The notes beneath the pieces were generated by a model. The model searched no databases and had not been told where the DNA came from. It saw nothing but the letters and a program-made list of their open reading frames with translations. Below, one piece after another: positions 57,062 through 64,000 of a stretch of DNA of 64,000 nucleotides. The position numbers and the translations under genes were made by a program. This DNA comes from Wolbachia endosymbiont (group A) of Bibio marci (lineage in GTDB: Bacteria > Pseudomonadota > Alphaproteobacteria > Rickettsiales > Anaplasmataceae): contig NZ_OX366364.1 in NCBI RefSeq assembly GCF_947251645.1, positions 744,001 through 808,000 on the forward strand, written 5' to 3'. Numbering within the stretch: position 1 is the stretch's first letter; each line of letters begins with the position of its first letter.

Positions 57062-57871
57062 ATGCTTGAAATGTTTACCCAGGACTTTTTCATCAACAGT
57101 CTAGTTGCAGTAGTCGTAATTAGCCTAGTAACAGGCGCTTTAGGATCGTTTATGATATGGCAAAGGTTATCTTACCTTGGTGATAGTTTGTCCCATTCTT
57201 CGTTGCTTGGTGTTGCACTTGCTTTAATCTTTAAGATTAGCCCATCGCTTAGCATAATGCTCATTGCAATTACATTTGCTATACTACTTTCTCTTAATTT
57301 TAACAGATTATATTCTGCTGATACGATATTGAACATTGTTACCAATGTAGTTTTATCATCGAGTTTAATACTTATGTCTTTTCTTCCATCGGGCAATAAT
57401 AGTATTATTAGCTCACTGTTTGGTGATATATTAACGCTCGATCAAAGTGATATAGTATTGATTTTTTTAACCTCTGTAATAGTTACTTTGATATTAATAT
57501 TTAGATGGCGTTATTGGTTAATGATTTCAATTAATCAAGATTTAGCAGTAGTTGAGAAGATTAATGTTAATTTTGTTAGACTAGAATTTTTAATCACTCT
57601 TGCTATATTTATAGCAATTGCTGCCCAATTAATAGGAATATTACTCATTGCTGCATTTTTGCTAATACCAGCAGCATCTGCAAGGCTCATCTCAAAAACT
57701 CCGATGCAGATGATTATTGTTGCAACAGTTTTTTCTGTGATTTCTGGGATATCGGGTCTGATGTTATCTGCAAGTTTTGATTTGTTAACTGGACCTGCAA
57801 TTATACTTGTTGCAGCTGTATATTTAATTATCGCTTATTTTATAAGGCTAGTATTAAGCAGGTTGGCTTAA
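57062..57871 (+). CDS. znuB: Zinc/manganese ABC transporter permease ZnuB
   Basis: 269 residues of the ABC-3 permease family with 8-9 membrane helices. The start MLEMFTQDFFINSLVAVVVI is followed by LVTGALGSFMIWQRLSYLGD and SLSHSSLLGVALAL, a family signature. A second signature, QLIGILLIAAFLLIPAASAR, contains the cytoplasmic coupling region. It imports Zn2+ (or Mn2+) with a ZnuA binding protein and ZnuC ATPase, both outside the window. The start immediately follows the DUF498 gene stop. Confidence 0.9.
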   Translation: MLEMFTQDFFINSLVAVVVISLVTGALGSFMIWQRLSYLGDSLSHSSLLGVALALIFKISPSLSIMLIAITFAILLSLNFNRLYSADTILNIVTNVVLSSSLILMSFLPSGNNSIISSLFGDILTLDQSDIVLIFLTSVIVTLILIFRWRYWLMISINQDLAVVEKINVNFVRLEFLITLAIFIAIAAQLIGILLIAAFLLIPAASARLISKTPMQMIIVATVFSVISGISGLMLSASFDLLTGPAIILVAAVYLIIAYFIRLVLSRLA

Positions 57872-58002
57872 TTTTAATCTCGAATGTTAATAATTTTGTA
57901 ATATACTCATTATAAAACATCACTATCTTAGCACAAAATAGTCTTTGCTATATTATTGTTTATGTGCTAATGGTAAGGTGTTAATTTTATGGAGTAAGCA
58001 AT

Positions 58003-58191
58003 ATGAGCGAAGAAGGATTTTTTTCCAAATATATATCTCAACCTGTGAAAAAATTTTATAATTATATTACAGGAAAAACAGAAGAGTCGGATAATGTGCA
58101 GAGTACGGCAGATGATGTGCACAATATTGCGCAAGAAAACTCAGAGTCTTTGGATGCTCATGTACAGTCAAATGAGAATGATATCATATAG
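58003..58191 (+). CDS. Small acidic hypothetical protein
   Basis: 62 residues, beginning MSEEGFFSKYISQPVKKFYN, then acidic and Asn/Ser-rich (TADDVHNIAQENSESLD). No family is recognised. GGAGTAAGCAATATG gives a ribosome binding site (GGAG) about 9 bp from the ATG. The stop lies 5 bp before the holA start, so the two are probably cotranscribed. The upstream gap (57872-58002) is AT-rich and may hold the promoter (for example TATATT near 57952). Confidence 0.55.
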   Translation: MSEEGFFSKYISQPVKKFYNYITGKTEESDNVQSTADDVHNIAQENSESLDAHVQSNENDII

Positions 58192-58196
58192 ATGGC

Positions 58197-59213
58197 ATGA
58201 GGGTCACACCATCCAAAGTTAAAAAATTCCTAGAGAAACCTGATGCTTTAAGTGGTGTGTTAATTCATGGAAGTGATAACAGTAGGGTTGGTTTTTATGT
58301 ACAAGAAATAATTGCTAATTTGGATGAGTATTCAGTTCAGGTGATGGATTTTGCAATAGTGAATAAGTCACCCGGTTTACTGTTTTCTGAATTGGCAAAC
58401 ATTTCGATGTTTACCAGCAAAAAATTAATTAAGCTGATAAATGTGAGTGGAGGTATATCCAAAGAGTTAAAAAACGTATTGGATTATAACGCAAGTGGTC
58501 ACTATGTAATGATGGTAGCAAGTGATCTTTCATATAATTCTGCGACTAAAAGTTATATGGAGAGTTCAAAAATTTTTGGTGTAATTGCTTGCTATAAAGA
58601 CAGCAACAGCAATCTTTGTGACATTATATCAAGTTACTTAAAACAAAATGATATAAAATGCACAAATGAGATAATCTACCATTTGCAATCTTACTTTAAC
58701 CATAGAAAGCTGCCTATATGTTCAGAACTTGAGAAGTTAGTTTTGTATCTAGGAGAGAGAAAAGACCTAAAACTTACTGATATAGAATTATGCTTTTCAA
58801 CTTCTGGTAACGACTATGCTACACTTGATGATCTATGCTCTGCCATAGCAAGTAAAGATATATCGCGCTTCATTAGAATTTCTGATGCATTGATATCGCA
58901 AGAAAATTTTTCACCGATAGCGCTAATTCGCATTATATCAAATTATTTCCTACGCCTTGAAAACGTTTTGCTGTCAGTGCAAGGTGGAATGAGTGAGCAG
59001 GCTGCGATTGATCAGCTAAGCCCTCCATTGTTTTTTAAACAATTGCAGAGCTTTAAATCTCATTTGAAAAGTTTGCAACTTTCAGAACTTAAGAAGATCT
59101 TGGGAAAATTGATAAGCTTAGAAGTTACTTGTAAAAAAACTGATTTAGATCATAAAATGATTTTTCAACATGAGATTTGTCATATTACAAATACAATTAC
59201 TTGCTATAGCTAA
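58197..59213 (+). CDS. holA: DNA polymerase III delta subunit
   Basis: Clamp-loader delta subunit, which opens the beta ring in replication. It has 338 residues. The N-terminus VKKFLEKPDALSGVLIHGSD is followed by the AAA+-like domain (degenerate, no Walker A, normal for HolA), the middle CSELEKLVLYLGERKDLKLT, and C-terminal segments FSPIALIRIISNYFLRLENV and KTDLDHKMIFQHEI. The length is normal. The start ATG at 58197 follows the small acidic gene by 5 bp. Confidence 0.9.
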   Translation: MRVTPSKVKKFLEKPDALSGVLIHGSDNSRVGFYVQEIIANLDEYSVQVMDFAIVNKSPGLLFSELANISMFTSKKLIKLINVSGGISKELKNVLDYNASGHYVMMVASDLSYNSATKSYMESSKIFGVIACYKDSNSNLCDIISSYLKQNDIKCTNEIIYHLQSYFNHRKLPICSELEKLVLYLGERKDLKLTDIELCFSTSGNDYATLDDLCSAIASKDISRFIRISDALISQENFSPIALIRIISNYFLRLENVLLSVQGGMSEQAAIDQLSPPLFFKQLQSFKSHLKSLQLSELKKILGKLISLEVTCKKTDLDHKMIFQHEICHITNTITCYS

Positions 59214-59533
59214 CAAAGATAAGGTGTAATCAGACTGCATTCTGTGGTTTTTAGCAAAACACGATCTTTCATTTGAGCTTTCTTCAATTTAAAGTAAATA
59301 CAGAAAATTGCTGCCTATAGCTAAACTGACTTAGATTTACCGACAATTTGAAAAACCGTTATTCCGCTACGTGTTAGCGGGATCTATGCTAAGAGATACC
59401 GTGACGGTATGACGGTTCGCGGCAGTTGTAAGTTAAAAATATATGACGCGTTAGCTATAGCTATCTTCAAAAATATGATTGAATAATTATTAATAATAGT
59501 GTATAATTATTAATAATTTTAAGCACTTTTGCT
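59214..59533. other. Intergenic region with one composite type B repeat
   Basis: A composite element begins at about 59318 (TATAGCTAAACTGACTTAG), contains a type B unit (GATACCGTGACGGTATGACG at 59395-59414) and ends near TTAGCTATAGCTA at about 59452-59462. The AT-rich 59463-59533 leads to the next gene. Confidence 0.7.
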
Positions 59534-60427
59534 ATGGCTCTTTCAAAATTTCTCGATCCTCGCAATGATTTGTGTTTCAAAAAAATCTTTGGAACGGAAA
59601 AAAATAAGAATATCCTGATCCACTTTTTGAACGATATTTTAGGGTTTACTGAGATAAATGCAATACAAGAAGTTGAGTTTCTTAGCACTATTATGGATCC
59701 CGAAGTTGCCTCTGATAAACAAAGTATTGTTGATGTTCTCTGCAAGGATTCTCACGGAAATAGATATATAGCAGAAATGCAGCTCGCTAGAGACAAGGGC
59801 TTTGAGAAACGTGCCCAACTGTATGCTGCTAAGGCTTATTCAAGACAATTAGATAAATCTGGCAACTACATTGATTTAAAGAAAGTCTTCTTTATTGCTA
59901 TATCAAATTGTAGCTTACTTCCTGAAGAAGTTGGTTATATCTCTACTCATAATATACGTGATATAAAAACCAACGGCCATTACTTAAAAGATTTTCAATT
60001 TATCTTTATAGAATTGCCCAAATTTTCAAAAAGTAAAGTAGAGCAGTTAGAAAGTATAGTAGAAAGGTGGTGTTTCTTTTTTAAATACGCAGAAGAAACA
60101 ACAGAAGAGGACTTAAAAGAGATAGCAGAAAAAGCACCAATAATAAAGCTAGCATATGATGAGTTAGATAAGTTTCGTTGGAACGAAAAAGATTTAGTAG
60201 CTTACGAAGAAAGGATAATGGATCTACGGAAAGAAGAAGCCATTCTTGAATACAGACTTGATCTTGCTACTGAAAAAGGCAAAAAAATTGGTAAAGAGGA
60301 AGGAAAAACTGAAGGGAAAATTGAAGTCGTAAAAGCAATGCTGGCTAATAATGTTGATGTCAACACTATTGTCAAGTTTACTGGCCTTTCTATTAGTGAG
60401 ATTGAAGAATTAAGTGGAAATCTGTGA
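59534..60427 (+). CDS. Rpn/PDDEXK-family putative transposase/nuclease
   Basis: 297 residues of the Rpn (YhgA-like) / PD-(D/E)XK family often labelled putative transposase. The N-terminus LDPRNDLCFKKIFGTEKNK is typical. The nuclease core has D in SIVDVLCKDSHGNRY and E.Q in IAEMQL, with the distal pattern RAQLYAAKAYSRQLDKSGNY. The C-terminus has a Lys/Glu-rich helix (GKKIGKEEGKTEGKIEVVKA) and a short end GLSISEIEEL typical of the family. Known Rpn proteins are DNA endonucleases promoting RecA-independent recombination. It appears full length; there is no inverted repeat around it. Confidence 0.85.
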   Translation: MALSKFLDPRNDLCFKKIFGTEKNKNILIHFLNDILGFTEINAIQEVEFLSTIMDPEVASDKQSIVDVLCKDSHGNRYIAEMQLARDKGFEKRAQLYAAKAYSRQLDKSGNYIDLKKVFFIAISNCSLLPEEVGYISTHNIRDIKTNGHYLKDFQFIFIELPKFSKSKVEQLESIVERWCFFFKYAEETTEEDLKEIAEKAPIIKLAYDELDKFRWNEKDLVAYEERIMDLRKEEAILEYRLDLATEKGKKIGKEEGKTEGKIEVVKAMLANNVDVNTIVKFTGLSISEIEELSGNL

Positions 60428-60583
60428 ACGGTTACACTTGAAAAACCTTTGTGGCATAATTTAAGTGGGCAGCGTAGTCTACGATTACCGCATAATTTAC
60501 TATATAGATATTCCAGAACATACAGACTTCAATTGAACACAGAAAAGATTCTTATCAAAGTTAATTACCCTTATTATCAATAA
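60428..60583 (+). pseudogene. Possible RelE-type toxin remnant
   Basis: In the same frame right after the Rpn-gene stop, 51 open codons lead to TAA at 60581-60583. They read KPLWHNLSGQRSLRLPHNLL followed by YRYSRTYRLQLNTEKILIKV. The pattern KPL.H....GQ....R...N...Y matches the toxin at 14457-14756 (KPLCHSFRGQYRIRVSNYRI). There is no start codon or N-terminal half. Similarity is short, so this is tentative. Confidence 0.35.
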
Positions 60584-60635
60584 CTATTAGCTACAGACCA
60601 GTTCTTGTTAAGTTACAGTAAAGAAATGAGTCATA

Positions 60636-60826
60636 TATAGCTAAACTGACTTAGATTTACCGACAATTTGAAAAACCGTCATTCCGCTACTAGTTAGCGC
60701 CGCTGCGGTATGACGTGTTGCTTGGGTCAGCTATAGCTAAAGTAACTTAGGTTCACCGACAATCGTCATTCCGCTACTAATTAGCGCCGCGACGGCATGA
60801 CGTGTTGCTTGGGTCAGCTATAGAAT
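60636..60826. repeat. Two tandem composite type B elements
   Basis: Unit 1 is 60636-60736, unit 2 about 60730-60826. Each starts TATAGCTAAA.TRACTTAG, contains CGTCATTCCGCTACT..TTAGCGCCG.... and GGYATGACGTGTTGCTTGGG, and ends TCAGCTATAG. They share the boundary CTATAG. Confidence 0.8.
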
Positions 60827-60889
60827 ATAGATCAGAAGTGACAGAGCTTAAAAAAAGGCATAACATTCTTAATAAACGTAAAAAGCTTT

Positions 60890-61684
60890 ATGAAAATCAG
60901 AGTTGGAGTAATAGGCTGCTTAGGCAGAATGGGCAAGAAAATACTCAATGAATTAATTACAAATGCCGAAGTGGAAATAGCAGGTGCTGTTGCCCGTTCA
61001 GGCAGTAAGTACATAGATTCAGATATTGGACCAATTATAGGCTGCGGTTCCAATCTAGGAATTAAAGTTACAAGTTCTATTAGTGGCATATTTGAGTCAT
61101 CTGACGTTGTAATAGATTTTACAACTAAAGAGTGTATGTTAGACTGCCTTAAAGCAGCTGTAAAATTTAAAACACCGCTGGTTAGTGGCACAACTGGAAT
61201 AGAAGGTGTCGATTTGAAAGAATATGCTGCTGAAGTTCCAATATTATGGTCAGCAAATATGAGTGTTGGGGTTAATGTATTGCTGAAATTGGTAAAAAAA
61301 GCTGCTGAGCTTTTAGGTAATGAATATGACGTTGAAATTTGGGAAATGCATCACAACTTAAAAAAGGACTCACCATCTGGAACAGCTATGGAACTTGGCA
61401 AAACAATTGCTAACGCTTCAAAAGTGGATTTTCAGTCCAATCAATATCTACATAGCGGTTCAAACATAAGAAAAAAGGGGGGAATAGGTTTTGCAGTATC
61501 TCGTGGAGGTGGAGTAATAGGAGATCACAGTGTGATGTTTGTTAATTCTGATGAACAGATAGAACTAAACCACAAAGCAATTGATCGCACAACGTTTGCT
61601 AGAGGAGCTGTTCAAGCAGCAGTATGGCTATACGAAAATAAAAGAGAAATTCCGGGGCTCTATTCAATGCAGGACGTTATATGA
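60890..61684 (+). CDS. dapB: 4-hydroxy-tetrahydrodipicolinate reductase
   Basis: NAD(P)H-dependent reductase of the diaminopimelate/lysine pathway. It has 264 residues. A Rossmann motif is at the start (RVGVIGCLGRMGKKI), the interdomain segment is LVSGTTGIEGVD, and the catalytic/substrate motif is HHNLKKDSPSGTAMELG (His-His and Lys positions conserved). The C-terminal LYSMQDVI matches the family end. pstB begins inside its stop (ATGA overlap), an unusual pairing that implies shared expression. It supplies meso-DAP for lipid II or lysine. Confidence 0.95.
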   Translation: MKIRVGVIGCLGRMGKKILNELITNAEVEIAGAVARSGSKYIDSDIGPIIGCGSNLGIKVTSSISGIFESSDVVIDFTTKECMLDCLKAAVKFKTPLVSGTTGIEGVDLKEYAAEVPILWSANMSVGVNVLLKLVKKAAELLGNEYDVEIWEMHHNLKKDSPSGTAMELGKTIANASKVDFQSNQYLHSGSNIRKKGGIGFAVSRGGGVIGDHSVMFVNSDEQIELNHKAIDRTTFARGAVQAAVWLYENKREIPGLYSMQDVI

Positions 61685-62439
61685 GCGATATACACGCTTC
61701 CGTTAACAATCTAAATCTTTGGTATGGCTCTAAACAAGTTTTATTCGATATAAATTTGAATATTTATAAAAGAAAAGTTACTACTTTTATCGGACCATCT
61801 GGGTGCGGTAAATCAACATTTTTGCGTTGTTTTAATCGTATGAATGACTATGTACCTGGATGCAAAACTGTTGGTGAATTAGATATCGATGGGCTGGGTG
61901 ATATATATTCACGCGATATGGATGTTGTGCTACTCAGAGCAAAAGTTGGCATGGTATTTCAAAAGCCAAATCCTTTTCCAAAATCAATATATGACAATGT
62001 TGCTTATGGGCCAAAACTGCATGGTATGGTGAAGGATAAGCAAAAATTGAATGAGATGGTGGAAAATAGTTTAACTAAAGTTGGCTTATGGGAAGAATTA
62101 AAAGACAGATTGCAAGATAGCGCACTCAATTTATCTGGTGGCCAACAACAGAGGCTATGCATCGCTCGCGCAATTGCAGTGAAGCCAACTATTTTATTAA
62201 TGGATGAACCGTGCTCTGCTCTTGATCCAATGGCAACCAATGCAATTGAAAATCTTATACAAGAGCTGAAATTAAGATTTACCATAATTATGGTAACTCA
62301 TTCAATGAAACAAGCTAAAAAGTTATCTGATAGTGTAATTTTCTTTCATAATGGCAAGATCGTTGAATCTGGAAGCACTCAAGAAATATTCGAAAATGCT
62401 CAATCTCCCTTAACAAAGGAGTATATCCTGGATCATTAA
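61681..62439 (+). CDS. pstB: Phosphate ABC transporter ATP-binding protein PstB
   Basis: 252 residues. Walker A GPSGCGKST (about 41-49), the PstB-typical FLRCFNRMND directly after it, Q-loop MVFQKPNPFPKSIYDNVAYG, signature LSGGQQQR, Walker B ILLMDEP and H-loop MVTHSMKQA. It powers phosphate import through PstAC, with PstS as the binding protein. It overlaps dapB by 4 bp. The Pst genes are dispersed here: pstS lies at 39162-40178, and pstA/pstC are not in the window. Confidence 0.96.
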   Translation: MSDIHASVNNLNLWYGSKQVLFDINLNIYKRKVTTFIGPSGCGKSTFLRCFNRMNDYVPGCKTVGELDIDGLGDIYSRDMDVVLLRAKVGMVFQKPNPFPKSIYDNVAYGPKLHGMVKDKQKLNEMVENSLTKVGLWEELKDRLQDSALNLSGGQQQRLCIARAIAVKPTILLMDEPCSALDPMATNAIENLIQELKLRFTIIMVTHSMKQAKKLSDSVIFFHNGKIVESGSTQEIFENAQSPLTKEYILDH

Positions 62440-62784
62440 ATTTCTGTCATCAAAGTAGCTTGACTACTTTAAAAAATGTACCCGTATGCCGTATCTGTCG
62501 TTCAGCATGGTATAGCTAAACTGACTTAGATTTACCGACAATCGTCATCCCGCTGCTTGTTAGCGGGATCTATAGCTAAAGTGGCTTAGGTTTACCTACA
62601 ATTTGAAAAACAACAAATTCGTCATTCCGCTACTAGTTAGCGGATGAGATACCGCGGCGGTATGACGTAGGGAAACCTGACTTGCACTAGCTATAGATCT
62701 AAAGTGAAACTTGAGTGAGAAATATTTAAGTAATAATTTTCCGCCACAAACAATACTTTCTTTGTTTGCTAGTGCAATAGAAGT
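62440..62784. other. Intergenic region with two composite elements
   Basis: It is occupied mainly by composite type B elements at 62511-62576 and 62571-62696. The sequence 62697-62784 is AT-rich, without a recognised feature. Confidence 0.65.
62511..62696. repeat. Composite type B elements with imperfect inverted ends
   Basis: The second unit (62571-62696, 126 bp) begins TATAGCTAAAGTGGCTTAGG and ends CCTGACTTGCACTAGCTATA, so its ends are inverted repeats of about 24 bp with mismatches. The type B core (GATACCGCGGCGGTATGACG) is in the middle. The shorter first unit shares the TATAG border. Confidence 0.75.
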
Positions 62785-64000
62785 CTAATCTACTTTCAAT
62801 TCCCCAGTATGTAAACTGCGCGGTAAGGACTCTAATTCCTTTGCAGCACTTAAACTTTTATTTTTTGCATGTATACCAAGCTTATTGAATTCTCGAGCAG
62901 CAGGAAACACTCTTGCTTCAAGCGAACCAGCGGTTTTATTGTAATGATCGACAGCGCTTTTTAAGCTCCTGCGCAAATTATCAAAGTTTTCACCCATTGT
63001 GCAAATGCGCTCATATAAAATATGACCTAGTTCACTGATTTTCTTTGCGTTTTCAGCTATCATCTCCTGCTTCCATCCATACGCTATTGCTCTCAGCAAC
63101 GCAATTAGAGTGATCGGTGTTGCAATGATCACTTTTTTTTCCACTCCAATCTCTATCAAAGCGGGCTCATATTCCAGTGCTGCGCTAAAAACCCCCTCCC
63201 CTGTTAAGAAAAGTACCACAAGTTCTGGCGTATTTTCAAATTGATTCCAATACTCTTTTTTACCCAAGTCATTTATGTGTTTTTTTATTGCCAGGGAATG
63301 GTTCTTTAATTTCTCCTTTTGTATTTGCAAATCATTTTGTGATATAGCATCCATGTAAGAATCAAGCGGCACTTTAGCATCTATTATTATTTGCTTTCCA
63401 GATGGCATTTTGATTATTAAATCAGGACGCAATAAATTATCCTCGTTTTTATCAATCACTGACGGCTGAGTAAAAAAATCGCAATACTCAATCATTCCTG
63501 CCATTTCTACCACTCTTTTGAGTTGCATTTCACCCCATTTGCCCCTAATGTGAGGTTTCCTCAGGGCATTAGCAAGGTTGGAAGTTTGGTTCATCAGCGC
63601 TCCAATTTGCTCCTTTAAACCTTCATAGGCCCCTACCCTCTCCTTTTCTAGCTCACGTATTTCATTATCGAATTTTTCTAATTTTTCTTTTATTGGAGTT
63701 ACAACTTCGTTGATCGTTGCTTGTCTTTTTTTGAAATCGCTTTCCGTTTCTTTTAATTTACTATCGATTACTTCCTTTGCTAAGTTCAGAAAATTATTGT
63801 TATTTGTTTGCAAAGCATCAAGAGAGAGCGCTTTAAAAGTGTTTGTTAATCTCTCCTCTGCTTTTGTTAGTAATTCTATTTCCTTTTTCTTTTCCTCACG
63901 TTCTTTTTGCAAAGTTACTTCAAGTTCTGCTCTTTTGACCCTTAAATCAACTATTTCTTCATTCTTCGTAAGCAAACTTTGCTTTGTTTCTTGAAGTTCT
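62785..64000 (-). CDS. rmuC: DNA recombination protein RmuC (5' end outside window)
   Basis: Member of the RmuC family, which limits DNA inversions and has a PD-(D/E)XK-like core. At least 405 residues are visible, and the frame stays open to the window edge; the usual N-terminal membrane segment lies outside. Residues before the core form a long coiled coil (LEVTLQKEREEKKKEIELLT). The core has LRKPHIRGKWGEMQLKRVVE, LRPDLIIKMPSGKQIIIDAK (a D..DAK nuclease-like motif) and VVLFLTGEGVFSAALEYEP. The C-terminal helix-rich part ends at 62785. Confidence 0.9.
   Translation of the reverse strand, partial: ELQETKQSLLTKNEEIVDLRVKRAELEVTLQKEREEKKKEIELLTKAEERLTNTFKALSLDALQTNNNNFLNLAKEVIDSKLKETESDFKKRQATINEVVTPIKEKLEKFDNEIRELEKERVGAYEGLKEQIGALMNQTSNLANALRKPHIRGKWGEMQLKRVVEMAGMIEYCDFFTQPSVIDKNEDNLLRPDLIIKMPSGKQIIIDAKVPLDSYMDAISQNDLQIQKEKLKNHSLAIKKHINDLGKKEYWNQFENTPELVVLFLTGEGVFSAALEYEPALIEIGVEKKVIIATPITLIALLRAIAYGWKQEMIAENAKKISELGHILYERICTMGENFDNLRRSLKSAVDHYNKTAGSLEARVFPAAREFNKLGIHAKNKSLSAAKELESLPRSLHTGELKVD

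Overview
The window is AT-rich chromosomal DNA from a Wolbachia endosymbiont (Anaplasmataceae, Alphaproteobacteria). The evidence is the gene set and its sequence character: single-copy housekeeping genes scattered without long operons, several ankyrin-repeat genes ending in a hydrophobic hairpin, an orphan gene-transfer-agent tail gene, many identical IS5/IS903-type insertion sequences, and dense palindromic repeats of the kind described in Wolbachia and Rickettsia. I do not assign a strain.

Layout. 1-9.4 kb: partial ccmA and a membrane protein, aspS, an MFS transporter, an RluC-type pseudouridine synthase, an NhaC-type antiporter, a repeat-rich gap and an exporter-type ABC transporter. 9.5-16.7 kb: accessory region with three consecutive Cys-rich proteins of unknown function (the third has 72-bp tandem repeats and two internal stops), argS, a relBE-type toxin-antitoxin pair between two copies of the argS 3' end, and an ankyrin gene. 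16.7-25.9 kb: IS copy 1, ftsW-ubiE-lipA-rpmB and a DUF721 gene, IS copy 2, iscX, tRNA-Leu(UAA), rpsD and tkt. 26-38.5 kb: IS copy 3, an ankyrin locus split by an out-of-frame internal duplication, a Bcr/CflA transporter, a membrane ankyrin protein, a GTA-like tail/TIM-barrel protein and an orphan membrane protein. 38.5-52.1 kb: dcd, pstS, IS copy 4, trkH, mgtE, prfB with its programmed frameshift, a repeat-rich island (ankyrin remnant, MITE, dispersed repeat), paired SMR transporters, a D,D-carboxypeptidase and IS copy 5. 52.1-64 kb: addA, ispE, a Mth938-like gene, znuB, holA, an Rpn-family gene, dapB-pstB and 5'-truncated rmuC.

The strongest unusual theme is the interplay between small palindromes and larger elements. 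A ~31-bp palindrome (type A, core ATYCCAGYG...CRCTGGRAT) lies in many gaps and also in frame inside tkt and at three places in addA, where it is translated into extra peptide. All five IS copies and a 326-bp MITE with the same termini have inserted into one arm of type A palindromes, each making a 9-bp duplication of ATYCCAGYG (ATCCCAGAC for the MITE). A second family (type B, core TACCGCGGCGGTA) forms part of larger composite elements that begin and end with TATAGCT/AGCTATA.

Functionally the core genes cover translation (aspS, argS, prfB, rpsD, rpmB, tRNA-Leu), DNA replication and repair (holA, addA, rmuC), cofactor and isoprenoid synthesis (lipA, ubiE, ispE, iscX), lipid II/division functions (dapB, ftsW, dacC-like) and ion or solute transport (nhaC, trkH, mgtE, znuB, pstS, pstB, MFS and SMR pumps). 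The ankyrin and Cys-rich proteins are the likely host-interaction or lineage-specific part.
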